A DNA stretch of 64,000 bases from Globisporangium splendens (GCA_006386115.1 VFIW01000007.1:654693-718692); one strand, 5' to 3'; positions 10,234 through 21,252 are shown, counted from the stretch's first letter. Made by a program: numbers and translations. The notes: generated by a model from the sequence alone, not told the origin.

Positions 10234-11572
10234 CTAATATCTGCGCGCCGATCTGGATCTGGATCGCGAGCGGCGTCTCTCGTTTCTTCGATCATGTCGA
10301 CTCTCTGGAGAGTACGAACGCGAGCGATCGCGACGTCGACTCGCGGACGACGCATGGGCGGCGCGTGGAGATGGAGAACGAGAGCGCGAACGCGATGTGC
10401 GGCGTGTAGATCCACGTGCGTCACAAGCTCGGTCTCTGCCTCGATCTCTAGAGCGCGAACGCGAGCGTTGGTGAGACAACCTTCCTCTCGACGGCGACCG
10501 TGATGCAGACCGAGAGCCTTCAGTCCTGCGGCCACGAGAGCGCGATCTCGAGCGGCTGTTTCTCCTGTCGGCAGTATCCCTTCGCACATCGTCGTCACTG
10601 CTGTACTTTCGACTCGAACGGTGCGAGAGCGATGCGCTGGAGTGCTTCTTCTCCTTCCGCTCTTTCTTGCGCTCCTTCTTGGCTTTCTTCTCCTCCTTCC
10701 GTTGCTGCTTCTTTGCTGCTTTTCTCGCTTTCCTCTCTTCTTTCGACTCTTTCTCTTGCACTGCATCCCCGTTTACGTTTGGTGCATCAATTGTTCCAGG
10801 AAGCGCAAATGTTGTGTCCTGCTTTCCCGACTCCAGCGTTTCCTTGTATCGCTCCGCGAGCGTCTTCTTCGGACCGGTTTCGACTCCTGTGACTACAGGC
10901 GCAGCACCGAGACCTTCTACTCGCTCAGCATCCATGCCATCGCGCTCTGACTCACCCCGTTTCAGCAGTTCTTTCATCTCGGAAGCATCCAATTGCCCCG
11001 TCGGTTCGTGACGACGGCGTGGTGCAAGGCCACTGCAATAACAACAACAACAGCAACAACAATGAGTACCATCATTATTGCAGACAATAGCAACACATGC
11101 ATGACGTACAGTGCTTCATTCATCAGATCTTCGTCGCGTTGCTTGGCCAGCAGTATTTCTTGCTTTAGCTCCAACGCGCGCTGCTCTTTGCTGGTCTTCG
11201 CATACCACGTCAAATCCTTCCCTACCACGGGCCATAATCAATAAGAGCACGCTTAGCTACAGCACAATAACACAGCGACTACATATGCATACCACACACG
11301 CAGTCATACCTTTTTGCCAGCGTCCCACCGGCGCTTGCAGAGAATGGCCCAGATAATTCTCACGGTATTTATCATTCTTCACATCCTCCCACTTGAACTC
11401 TGTTCGAGCGCAGAAATAAGCAGAGACAACGATATGAAAACACACAGAACGTTAGCACACACACACGTAGACGTGCATGGCGTCATCTGCATGTATGCAG
11501 CGCTGCCCAACACGTACGATCGGCGCCGCCGCGCGTGCCGCCAGAGCGGTAGTTGGTCTTCCCGAAGCTCAT
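10234..11572 (-). CDS. MMTAG2: MMTAG2-family (C1orf35-like) protein with Lys/SR-rich tail
   Basis: Nuclear-type protein of unknown molecular role, likely RNA-processing related by composition. Four exons (complement) in frame: 11518-11572, 11310-11399, 11110-11221, 10234-11032, giving 351 residues. The N-terminal Mmtag domain is unmistakable: [43 protein letters not shown], and later [18 protein letters not shown]. After it come a Lys/Glu block ([20 protein letters not shown]) and a long Arg/Ser dipeptide region like those of splicing factors. Every splice junction restores a conserved motif. It is divergent with the SNARE gene across 200 bp. Confidence 0.88.
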
Positions 11573-11772
11573 CTTGCGTTGTCTGTGCACTCTTTCCATT
11601 CATGTGGTCTCCAAAACAACGTGGCACACTCTAATATGCACTAATACAATGTGGACCACCTTATACTTGGACTCCTGATTCATTCTTTTTTCGTGGAGGG
11701 TCGACAGCAGCGCCAAGTGGCTCAAGCGGAAAAAAGGCGCAACAAGAGAAAGAAGAAGATACGAGCGCCAGA
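11573..11772. promoter_or_regulatory. Short divergent promoter, MMTAG2 / SNARE
   Basis: Only 200 bp separate two divergent ATGs. On the + strand TCATTCTTTTTT at about 11680-11691 resembles the oomycete initiator plus its T-rich flank and lies about 90 bp before the SNARE start. Confidence 0.4.
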
Positions 11773-12518
11773 ATGCACGGCAGCTTCCGCGACCTCCACC
11801 TGAGCGACACGGGCAGCAGCAGCAGCAACGGCAACGCCAATGGACGCAACCTGAAGAACCGGAGTCCCACGTCCGCAGGCAACAAGTATCCTGGTCCTGA
11901 CGCGAACTCGAACATGAACAACTACAGCACGTTCTCCAATGACCAGGTGCGTGTGCATGAATGGCAATGGCGCGTCCTCATTTAAAAGCTCTGTTCGCCT
12001 TGCACAATGAATATAGGAGAATGCGTGTGGTCACTGTGAAGATATTGCATCGTGGTGGCTGCTATGTGTTGGTGTAAACGCTTGGGACTCATCACGTGTG
12101 TGTTTCTTGCTTGGCTTTGGTTTGACCAGTCCGTGCAAACGCTGCTGCGCCAGTCGAACAAGATCGAGCACACGAAGAACGTCATGTACGAATCCGAGGA
12201 GGTGGCGCGAAACGTGCTCGTGGATCTGGAGTTGCAGCGATCGCAGATGCAGGACATGAAAGGCATGCTCCACGAGACCTCGAGCATCACGGGCGAAGTG
12301 CGCTCGCTGCTCAAGAAGATCGCCGACCGATCGTATCGCCGCAAGGTATGTTGCATGCAAACCGCTATCAGCATGTGCACGGTGCACACTGTCCGTTGCA
12401 CGATCTAATTGATAACCTTTGCTTTGTATGGATGTAGGTGTTTTTGTGGTTTATCATTATCATGCTCGCGATCACAGATATCGTCGTGTTTTATTTGTTG
12501 TTCCTGCGTCGTCGTTAA
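11773..12518 (+). CDS. Short Qb-SNARE, Vti1/NPSN-like
   Basis: Tail-anchored membrane-fusion protein of 156 residues. Exons 11773-11946, 12130-12345 and 12438-12518 all join in phase 0. The N-terminal exon (58 residues) is a disordered Ser/Asn/Gly-rich stretch with no Habc helix bundle. The SNARE helix spans about residues 60-128 (SVQTLLRQSNKIEHTK ... LKKIADRSYRRK) with EVARNVLVDLELQRSQM around the zero layer, where Gln is expected, as in Vti1. The last exon encodes a single membrane anchor (VFLWFIIIMLAITDIVVFYL) and a three-Arg end. The absence of the usual N-terminal domain is notable. Qc-type Bet1 is a shorter alternative, but the central motif is Qb-like. Confidence 0.75.
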
Positions 12519-12762
12519 AACTATCATGCACTCAATATATAATGAGGTTCCGGTCGATTTTTTACTCTTGTGCGATGTATGGTCTTGTTGACACTGTTTT
12601 AGAAATGTAGACTCCCATTTTTCTGGTCAAAGAAAGCATGAAGCACGTCAAGTTTGCCATACGCGTGTGTGTGTGAGAAAATGCTTTGTTTGTATTGCTC
12701 TCTTTCTCTCCCTTATTTATCGCTAGAAAAGTAAAAATTACTACGTACTAAACGTCCCTCGC

Positions 12763-14773
12763 TTATTCCTCGGGTTGCATGCCGCCACCGCCCATTTTCT
12801 TGCCGGCACGCATGACTTCATCGACGAGCAGCAACTGCGACGCGAGCGTGGTCGCCAAGTGGATAAACTGGCGCTTGACGCGGTAGTTGTCCCAGATGCC
12901 TTCCTGCGCCGGCAGCATCGGTTCGCCTGTGAATAAGTCAATGCCGACGGCTTCGCCCGAGTTCGCGTGCTCCTCTTGCACGGCGATCAGCGTGTCTTGC
13001 ACGTCCAAGCCCGAGTTCTCGGCGAGCACCTTTGGGATCACCAGCAACGCATCCGCGAACGCCTGGACACCCAACTTGGCGCGGCCCTTGACCGAGCCGC
13101 GGTATTGGTTCAGCGCTTCGTGAGCTGCCAGCTCGAACGCGGCCGCACCAGGCACGACACCTTGGTCCTCAATGGCGTTGTTCACGGCACGGATGCCGTC
13201 GCGGATCGCGTCCTTGATCTGTGCGATCGTGTGCTCATTTGGTCCCTTGATCAAGATCGAGCACGACTGCGGGTGCTTGACGTCTTCCACGAACGTGTAG
13301 CGCTCTTCACCGAGCGTCTGCTCGTACACCTTGCCAGCCCAACCGAGCATCGACTCGTCCATGTCTTCGGTCGAGTTGATCGGCATACCGCCACACGCCA
13401 ACGTGAGACGCTCCATGTTGCGGCGCTTGGCACGACGCAGCGCCAAGATACCTTCTTTCGCGAGCATGTCCAGCGAGAGCGGGTCGATGCCCTTCTGGTT
13501 CACAATCACAAAGTTCTTCTTGTTCTCGTCCGTGCACAACTCGCGCTTGAGCTCGATGATCTGCTTGACCTTGTCGTCGGTGAACTTACGTTCGGCTTCG
13601 ACCATCTTTTCACGCTGTTCGGCGCTGTTGTAGAAGAAACCCGAGTTCACTTCGCTCTTCTCGTACTCGAGCGACACGTTGCACGTCATAATGTAGCAGT
13701 TCTCCAACGACGTCGGCATATCTGGGTGGCGCGAGCCGTGGTCGAGCACGAGACCCTTGATCAAACGGGTATCACTGCTGCTTTGGTGCATCATCTGGGA
13801 ATAAATAAACGAAAAGTGCAGCAGCATTGTTCAGCAGAAACTACGCAAGCAGAAACAACTATAAACACAGGGTACGTACGTGCATGATTTCAATCATGTG
13901 CAAGTCAATTGGGCGACCAGGTTGCGCGATGGTCAACACAGCGTCAGTGACGATTTCCGTCAATTGATCCGCGAGCTACAGCAAGTCCAAATGGAACACA
14001 GCACATTAATATTGACGGTGCAACGAAGCATAAGGCACACTAGAAAGCATACCTTTTGGTCCAACTTGGTGCGGAGCGAAGTGCGCGCGACGGAGCAGAG
14101 CAATTCGCGATCCTTCAGAATGTCCTTGTTCGCGACCTTCAACGTCTCCAAGATGCGCAAAGTCTCGTCCTTGGCGAGCTCAAAGCCTTCGGCGAGGATA
14201 CGCGGGTGCAAACCATCGGCGAGGAAACGCTCGGCTTGCTTGAGCAATTCACCGATGAAGAGAACAGTCGAGGTGGTGCCATCGCCCTGTACAAATCACA
14301 ACACCATCAAGCGTCAGTTCAACCAATACACATCATATGAAAGCATTAAAGATGGATACGTCATGCATCCGGGAGGCGAATGAAGCGTGCAGATAAATGA
14401 CGTACAGTGATGTCATCTTGGGCAGTGGCAGCACGCGCGATCAGTGCCGCCGTCGGGTGCTGGATCTGCATCTCGTGCAGCAGCACGTTGCCGTCCTTGG
14501 TGAGCTTGATTTGGCCGGCGCCACCGACAAGCATCTTGAGCGTACCGCGAGGACCTACACAATGCATTCAAGCGTCATTAATGTGTTCCTTCAGACGTTG
14601 AGTCATATCTCTTCCCCCTTCCGTTGCCGCATCTCGCGACGAGATCCTATGTTTTGCTCACCCAAGTTGGACTTCAGGACGCCCTGGAGGCCCTTGGCGG
14701 CGCTGACGTTGACGAGCAGCGCCTGCGACTTGCTCACGATCTCGGCGTTCGGGTTCATGCCGCGGTAGCTCAT
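12763..14773 (-). CDS. CCT6: T-complex chaperonin subunit zeta (CCT6)
   Basis: Subunit zeta of the cytosolic TRiC/CCT ring, which folds actin, tubulin and WD40 proteins with ATP. Five exons (complement) in frame: 14662-14773, 14406-14554, 14053-14286, 13880-13975, 12763-13794, giving 540 residues, the family length. The start [18 protein letters not shown] and [19 protein letters not shown] match CCT6. [15 protein letters not shown] carries the ATPase Asp motif [28 protein letters not shown] and [10 protein letters not shown] follow in order. The C-terminus ends in Gly/Met-rich [12 protein letters not shown]. Each junction restores motif continuity (for example DDIT|GDGTT). The final exon is highly GC-biased. 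Confidence 0.97.
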
Positions 14774-15602
14774 GCTGTGTGTGTGGACAGAGAGGGAGAC
14801 GCCTGCGTGCTTCGTGTGGCGTTCAGGCGCAGCTTTGGATTGGAGAAAGCAAGCTTTTTTTCCCCACACAAACCAACAAGGCGACACAGATCCACGTTAG
14901 CTAACGGTAGTTTACCTGTTGACTAAAACTCTCGTGAAAATTTCGAGCTGACCAGATAACAGATGCACATTCTGAATGTATATTACGAAAGTAAGTTACG
15001 ACATTGAGCGAGCTCGCTTTTCTTTACTTACCGTTTTGTGGCTCTGTTCATTTGGGCGATCTGTGGTGAGGAAGTAGGCGACAGTGGGGATCCAGTGTGG
15101 ACCGATCCAGCAAATATTGCTTGGGACGCTCTACCTTAGTGACTTTACTAAATCGACATCCAAGTCCATCATTGTCGACATAGTGAATGTTGGTCACTCA
15201 GTTGTAGACTTAAGGATTGCACCTTTCTGATCATCAAGGGTCAGTCAATCTGTGGCAATGCGCCAGACCAGGTGCACCGCGTCGGACTTGGAGAACATCA
15301 GAGAAGGAGACGCAAACCTCAAGAAAAGGGGGCGACGGGGTACGCGGGAAGGTGCGCTGTGTGTGTGTCGACGGGCTAGCTGGACAATTAGAGCAGCTCG
15401 CCATTCGCCGCGTGTTGCATTGGCAAAGCACTTGCGAAGCGAACACCCGCGCTGCTCGACCAGAAAGTGTCTTTGCGAGAACGCGGCAGCCGACACAAAG
15501 TGATCGCTTTGTGGTTCATTTGCTGCAATAAAGTCACGAGCCCGACCACGCTGCCGCATTCAGCTGTGTGTGCAGATACCGTTGAGGTTGCGAACTATTT
15601 CA
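14774..15602. other. Intergenic, CCT6 to DUF-like pseudogene
   Basis: About 830 bp holding the CCT6 promoter. Open frames on both strands here have no recognisable protein character. Nothing else seen. Confidence 0.3.
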
Positions 15603-16037
15603 AGTGAGTGCTGCATAATCGACAGCTTGATGCAAGCGCGATCCGTGCCTGATTTCCAAGATGAGGACGAATTCAATCACCTGATCAAGAGGCAATTGAA
15701 CTGGCGCAACAAGGACCTGACGCCGTTTGTGTCGTAGTTTAGGAATCGAATGCATGCGGAGGACTGAGCGAATGGGATGATGCAGAAAGGCCACTCAGTG
15801 GTGTTGTTCTACACGATCTACACCGTTGCTCCACGTCCACGACCTGGTGTGCTGGTTGGGCATTCATCTCAACCGAGACCCGAGCATGTTTTTGGAGTGT
15901 ACCTGATTTTGAACGAAGTCTCCTCATCAAGCATCGTCCACACAGGCAATGCTACAGAGGCTACTGGGATGACTAGGATTCAGACGACTATTACCTGTAT
16001 TGAAGTCGAGGTGGCTTGTAAGCAAGATGTGTGTTGA
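15603..16037 (+). pseudogene. Decayed copy of the downstream acidic-tail protein
   Basis: The frame starting at 15603 reads SLMQARSVPDFQDEDEF, then a stretch ending TPFVS, then stop TAG at 15735, then continues in the same frame through another stop (TGA after MHAED) to GVYLILNEVSSSSIV. The intact gene 1 kb downstream has the matching series SLHARASPAFQDEGKF, TPFVSSF and EYLILNGIPKQSVV at the same spacing. So this is a homologous copy with two in-frame nonsense codons, a Ser and a Phe position respectively, and no ATG at the proper place. The distal part reads an acidic Tyr/Asp tail only in another frame. A tandem duplicate that has lost function is the simplest reading. Confidence 0.75.
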
Positions 16038-16645
16038 CCGAGACGATGTGTGAAAAATTGAGTGACTTGAGTGATATGAGTGCGATTAGCTGTTGATAAC
16101 GAAATTTGCAAGAAACATTCACTTGGCCATTTTGAATGCATCAATGTATATTTTGCAGCGAAGAGAGTAGAGGTTCAATAGTGATCCAGCAATCGAGGGC
16201 AGAGTCCAACATCAGCAGAAGATGGTTGACTTTTGTGATGGTGCCTATAATTTCAAGAGCGGCACAGCTCACTCAATGTCATTTTCCTTAGTGGTGGGCG
16301 ATCCATTTTCCACGAATCTGCGTGCACAAATAGTTAATGAGAATTTCTCTGAGAACCCTAGGCAGCAAGTAATTTTAACCCTCTAAAGTTTAAAATTTTC
16401 ACTGTTTTGACATTTAAAAATACCGTTACAGTGCGAGAAAACAATAAAGACAGCAACTCTTTGACAATAACGGAGAAGACGACTTGAATCAGCAGTGTGC
16501 AGTCGAATGGTGGCAACAAGTGAGATCAGTTGGTAATTTACCCTTCCCTGCCTCGACGAGACCCCGCTCTATTGGCGAGATCGTTCTCATTCTCGCACCT
16601 CCAGCCTGCTACGCATATTTTTCGACAACGCTATTTCGTGTGACA
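16038..16645. other. AT-rich intergenic region upstream of intact DUF-like gene
   Basis: About 600 bp, markedly AT-rich at 16320-16480, ending at the gene's first ATG. The frame is open back to 16484 but only from TTG, so that extension is treated as untranslated. Confidence 0.35.
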
Positions 16646-17377
16646 ATGGATCCAGTGACCCTCGAAATTGTGGAAGCTTACAGGTGTCAACCTCCAAGCA
16701 CGTTGTGGCGGGTTCAGTACGATGGCCACTCACTGCATGCTCGAGCGTCGCCTGCTTTTCAAGATGAGGGCAAGTTCAAAGATGCAATCGAACTGCATCT
16801 AGATTGGAGCAACAGGCAGCCAACGCCATTTGTGTCATCCTTTGAGAGCCAATTCCATGCTGTGAACTTCGCTAATGTTCTTCTGCAAAGGGGCCGCAGC
16901 AATACTCGAATTTACCAGATTGACACGATTTATCTTGGACCTGTGTTTCGTGTTCGCGACATGGTGGATAAGTTGGGATTTTGTCCAAACTTACCAGAAC
17001 GCACCTATTGGGACGAATACTTGATCCTTAACGGAATCCCCAAGCAAAGTGTTGTCGCCATTACACTGTGGCCGAGACGCGACCACCGCACTGCTCAGCA
17101 AATCGAGTTGGAACAAGTTGCCGCTCTGGCGTCGTTGCTGACACGCTGCAACCTCCACCTCCGTCCCGAATCCAGTCCGGACTATGGTGAGCCGTACGAT
17201 GACTATGGCGACGACGAATTTATACCGGAGGAACCGTGCGATTACTATTCCGATGACGACTTCATTTGGGATGAACCATGCGATGGCTATGCTGACGATG
17301 ACTATTTTCCGGATGAACTGTACGACGATTATGAAGAAAATGACTTTGTTCCAGAGTTTGAAGGATCGTATGATTAG
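16646..17377 (+). CDS. Unassigned protein with LWRVQY domain and acidic Tyr/Asp tail
   Basis: Single-exon protein of 243 residues. The globular part (about residues 1-180) has STLWRVQYDGHSL, IELHLDWSNR, FVSSFESQFHAVNFA, YQIDTIYLGPVFRVRDM and EYLILNGIPKQSVV. From memory this order resembles a domain of unknown function common in fungi (DUF7587), but that needs a profile search. The last 60 residues are an imperfect repeat of acidic units (DYGEPYDDYGDDEF, EEPCDYYSDDDF, DEPCDGYADDDYF, DELYDDYEENDF). No signal peptide or membrane span. A decayed copy lies just upstream. Codon use is less GC-biased than in the housekeeping neighbours, consistent with a fast-evolving accessory gene. Confidence 0.65.
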   Translation: MDPVTLEIVEAYRCQPPSTLWRVQYDGHSLHARASPAFQDEGKFKDAIELHLDWSNRQPTPFVSSFESQFHAVNFANVLLQRGRSNTRIYQIDTIYLGPVFRVRDMVDKLGFCPNLPERTYWDEYLILNGIPKQSVVAITLWPRRDHRTAQQIELEQVAALASLLTRCNLHLRPESSPDYGEPYDDYGDDEFIPEEPCDYYSDDDFIWDEPCDGYADDDYFPDELYDDYEENDFVPEFEGSYD

Positions 17378-17766
17378 TAGAACGAAGACTATATTCTGGG
17401 CATAGTTGGATTGGTAAGATGTTGACGAAACGGAGATGGATGGATGACGAAGACACGTGCGAGGTATGTGCCGTTGAAGGTGCCATCAGAGATCCAGTTA
17501 TGCTTCGAAGTACTTCTCTGAGTTTAATGTGATGGTAATACACGTTTTACACATGTAAGTCGTCATTGTATCATATGTATCAACAGAGCAACTTTAAATT
17601 ATCATAAAAACGTGTGTTTTCTATCCTACATTCTGTGACGGCGTGTCCAAGTCTTGATGAGTTGCTGAATCCGCAACCCAGAACTCAAATCTAGTCGCGT
17701 CTAAATACTAACTCCTATCTTCTCAAAAGTTGGCGAACGACCACGTCGTGACCGTGAGGTCGTCGA
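17378..17766. other. Convergent intergenic region
   Basis: About 390 bp between two 3' ends, AT-rich around 17530-17630. No gene seen. Confidence 0.3.
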
Positions 17767-18753
17767 CTAGGCCGAACTTGCTGCAGGTCGCGTGTCACGG
17801 AGGAGCTCTTCCATGTCGACGTCGTCGAAAATGGCCGCGTCGTCGACGACAGCCTGTGGCTGAGCCGCCATAGAACTCTTCTCTTCTTCGACGAGGCGGT
17901 TCGCTTCTTCTTCCAGCATGTCGTCGAGCTCCGCGTCTGCAGTTGCATCATTGTTGTTGTCCTCTGATGAAGACGATGGAACGGCACCGGGAAGCACCGA
18001 GTCGCTGTTGTCAACACGCTGTCGCACCACGCGCTCTGGTTGGGACACCGTGTTGGAGCGTTCGCGGCGGACACCCAGCAGCGTCCGCAGGATCGCTTCA
18101 ATCTCTGGTTCTTCGTCTGGCTGGCTCTGCTCCGTGTGTCTTTCGGGCTCCGGCTCGGCATTGTTGCTGGTGCTCTCGCTGCTGTTCTCCGCAGCTGGCT
18201 TGCTCGCATCTTCCTGCGTTGGCAACTGGTATCGGCACGTGGGGCACACATTGTGCTCCACCAGCCAGTGCATGCCGCAGCCCTTGTGGAACGCGTGGCC
18301 GCATGGAAGCGAGATCACCTGGTCCTTCGTCTCGTACTCGCTCAGGCAAATCGCGCAGTCCGTGTACTTTTCCGATCCGTTCACGTCGCTGTCCCAGATC
18401 TTCGACGGCAGGCTGTCCAAGAACGACTTGCTCGTCGGCGGTGGACCGCGCTGCTCGCTCTGGCTCCGCATGAACAGCTCGTGCATCGCGCGCATCATCG
18501 CGCCATTTTCCGCACCCGACGGTGCGCCGCCGACAAACGCCATTGGGATGCCGCCCATCACAATGGGTATTCCAATGAGCGAGCTCATGACGCGTTCCGG
18601 GGACGGCGTGAACTCCAGTTGCACACCGTCATTGAACTGCACCACGACGGTCATCGGCGGCGGAATCAGAAACGCCGTCACGGATCGCGCCGTCGTCGCA
18701 GACGGATTGCTGCTGCTTCTGTTGTTGTTCTCTGGAGGTCGCGCAGGCATCAT
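17767..18753 (-). CDS. RING-H2 ubiquitin ligase
   Basis: Probable E3 ubiquitin ligase, single exon, 328 residues. The RING-H2 finger lies at about residues 132-175: CAICLSEYETKDQVISL, CGHAFHKGC, then VCPTCR, giving the C3H2C3 ligand order. Before it is a Ser/Pro-poor segment with MTVVVQFNDGVQLEF and a Gly/Met-rich hydrophobic patch (LIGIPIVMGGIPMAFVGG) too weak for a sure membrane helix. The C-terminal half is acidic and Ser-rich, ending in three Glu/Asp clusters (ELDDMLEEEANRLVEEE, FDDVDMEELL). The overall layout is RNF115/126-like, without the N-terminal zinc ribbon. Substrates are unknown. Confidence 0.85.
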   Translation of the reverse strand: MMPARPPENNNRSSSNPSATTARSVTAFLIPPPMTVVVQFNDGVQLEFTPSPERVMSSLIGIPIVMGGIPMAFVGGAPSGAENGAMMRAMHELFMRSQSEQRGPPPTSKSFLDSLPSKIWDSDVNGSEKYTDCAICLSEYETKDQVISLPCGHAFHKGCGMHWLVEHNVCPTCRYQLPTQEDASKPAAENSSESTSNNAEPEPERHTEQSQPDEEPEIEAILRTLLGVRRERSNTVSQPERVVRQRVDNSDSVLPGAVPSSSSEDNNNDATADAELDDMLEEEANRLVEEEKSSMAAQPQAVVDDAAIFDDVDMEELLRDTRPAASSA

Positions 18754-19653
18754 CTTATGAATCGCTTTTCTTTCTCTAGCAGTCGCTGGCTTTCTTTCTT
18801 TCTTTCTCGCTTGTTGTGGCGCTGAGTGAATTGCAGAATGCCTGCATTTTCGTAACGCGCGCCGCGGATTCTTGGTCCGTCCATGGTGGCATTGACGTTG
18901 CCTTTATGCGAAAGTCCGTCAGTTTACGCATGCGCTGTGGCCACAGAAGGTCGAAAGGACGTCTGCCTCACTTTTGATTGGTCAGAAAAGATCTTTCGAG
19001 AGCGCTCATTGGATATAGAAAGGTCAGAGTGGACGGTGATTGGCTCGGCACAGGACATTCTATTTCTAGACTTTTCCAGAAAGCGAATAAGACGATCGCA
19101 CACAGACTCGCAAAGAGAAATATCCTGTGGCCATGTCTACTAGCAAAAAATTGGTCCTGATGACATATGCAAGAGAAAGCGAGCGTATCCTTGCGCTGCA
19201 TAAGCGTTCCAGGTCCGTGCTTTCGATCTTTCTCGATTGAACAGACGGTGGGACAGCTCAGACGGCGACGAAGAGCGGGCTGTTTGGATTCATCGTCCCA
19301 TTCTGTACCTTACCTTACACGCATGTCCATCCATTCGCATTGTGTCGACGTGCTCGGTTCGTTCGCTGCGGCATTCCTGCTTTGTCGTCGCATAAAGCGC
19401 TGCTATTGCGGTTTTCCCTGACTAATTATGCAGACGTAGAGTGTGTCAGAGAGTGTGAGCATTTTGTACCCACGGCCAACGCGTCACAATCACGTTCATG
19501 CGTGCGATGCACGTTTATGTGTGACAGCAACATTCTGATTCTTCAAGTGGTGTTGGGAAAATGGAAACTTTCGCACTTAGTCGAAGCGGTTGAAGTTGCG
19601 AGTCTCTCGACACTGCTCAAAGAGAAAAAATTAAAGCGGAAAAACGTGCGAAG
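18754..19653. other. Divergent intergenic region, RING / PfkB kinase
   Basis: 900 bp with a TTTC tetranucleotide tract at about 18787-18808 near the RING start. No supported gene. Open frames here are short and have no motif. Confidence 0.35.
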
Positions 19654-21157
19654 ATGGAGGTGGTAGGCGTGGGGATCGTCGCTGTCGACGTCATCGACGA
19701 GGTCGCAGAGTTCCCCAAGGGTGCGTACTGAATGCGTGAGGTTGCGTTGTGCAGGGAGGAGGACTGATTTGAACGCTGTGTGGTTTTGCGAACGTGCTTT
19801 AGAGGATGCTAAGGTATGTGGATGACGAGTTGGCTCTTGTATGAGTTCAATGCGCGTGACGATCACTTGCTCGTGGTGTGTATGAACGAGGAAAACCAGA
19901 TTCGATCGCTAGCGCGTCGGAAATGCAGGTGCACATGCTACAGCATTGCCTCTTTCTGTGCTGTTGATGAGAGATGGCTTATAATTGGAGTGTATGTCTC
20001 TGTTCTGCACTTTCAGAGGCGGCAACGTGGCGAATGTGTTGGTGTGTTGCCTTTGGCTCAGTAAATCCCAAGTGCATGCCTACTGATTCGACCGAGTGGT
20101 CGTGTATGTATGCAGGTCGTAGCGGCTCAGCTGGGGAGCTCCTGCCATTGGATGGGGACGAGTTCCGACCCGACGAAAGACAGCGAAGCGGCGTTTGCGC
20201 ACTCGGAACTCGCGAAATCGGGCGTCGACTGCGCCACCTGCACGATCCTGCCCACAGGATCCACGCCAATGTCGGTAAGTCAAGTCAAACTCACGAGCTG
20301 CCATGAAGGAAGTGTGGAGTTTTTGACTGCGCTATTTGCTTCAAGTACATTCTGTCGAGCAGGGCTACGGGATCGCGGACAATTGTCCACTCGCGCGACC
20401 TCGAAGAGCTCAGCGTGGCAGACTTTCAGCGCGCGTTTGACAGATTCGTAGCCGTACTGTCGTCACTGATGTCATGCACATCCACCAGTGTTACTAGCCC
20501 CATGTGGTTCCACTTTGAGGGACGCAACATGGAGCCTGTGCTCCGGATGATGCAGTATGTGCGCGCCAATGCGCCACCGAAGTCCGTGATCTCGGTGGAA
20601 ATCGAGGCTCTGCGCTATGATTGGGCACTCGCACGAAAGTGAGCCTTAAGATTGCACTTGTACGATAAAGTTACCCAACGACTGGTCTTCACGAGGTTTT
20701 GTGTGCCTCTTCTTGTGAGAGCAGGTTGGTTGCGAGCGCGGACTTTGCGTTCGTCTCGAAGGATTACATTCGCGACAAGCTCGGGTATGACTCGGCAGCG
20801 TGCTTCATGGAGGCAGAGTTCAAGAAGCTCCAAGTCGAAACTGCTGGGTCGTTGAAAGCGCTCATTTCTCCCTGGGGTGCCGACGGCGTCTACTACTTGA
20901 CCGAAGAAAATGGTGATCAGAGCAAAATGGTTCGTCGGATCCCTACGAGACGACTGGACCAAGTGGTCGAATCGATTGGCGCCGGGGACACGTTCATCGG
21001 TGCGAGCATTGCGGCGATGTCCAGAGGGCTTCCGCTGGATGTGGCTCTGCGCATGGCGTGTGAAGTCGCGACGAGTAAATGTCTGCAGGTTGGTCTCAGC
21101 TTGCCTCATGAGGCTTGCAAACAATGGGTCCAAGCCATGCGCACGTACACAGCATGA
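19654..21157 (+). CDS. Ketohexokinase-like PfkB carbohydrate kinase
   Basis: ATP-dependent sugar kinase of the PfkB family, closest in layout to ketohexokinase (fructose to fructose-1-phosphate). Seven exons keep frame: 19654-19720, 19803-19813, 19900-19928, 20017-20041, 20116-20274, 20346-20638, 20725-21157, total 338 residues. MEVVGVGIVAVDVIDEV, then FPKEDAK, KIRSLARRKCRGGNVANVL aligns residue by residue with the human enzyme, which fixed three tiny exons. MWFHFEGRN, FAFVSKDYI and GAGDTFIGAS (catalytic Asp about 283) follow. Exon 6 carries about 15 extra residues before MWFHF compared with the human protein, possibly a short unrecognised intron. Substrate is inferred. Confidence 0.85.
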
Positions 21158-21252
21158 ACAATGCAAATACAACTTCATCGTGGGCAGCATAAACAACGAG
21201 TTTCACACGAAGGTCTATTGAATACGTTTATGCATAGTCATAATGGAAAAGT

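Noticed and set aside
12967..13887. 306-codon open frame antisense to CCT6
   Set aside because: Mirror of the CCT6 last exon caused by strong GC3 bias; no independent motif.
16484..16645. N-terminal extension of the acidic-tail protein
   Set aside because: The frame opens with TTG, not ATG, and lies in AT-rich leader-like sequence; the first ATG is at 16646.
20430..20505. Extra intron inside exon 6 of the PfkB kinase
   Set aside because: Candidate GT-AG pairs either break the frame or give introns near 50 nt with poor donors; the segment is open, so it was kept as coding with a note.
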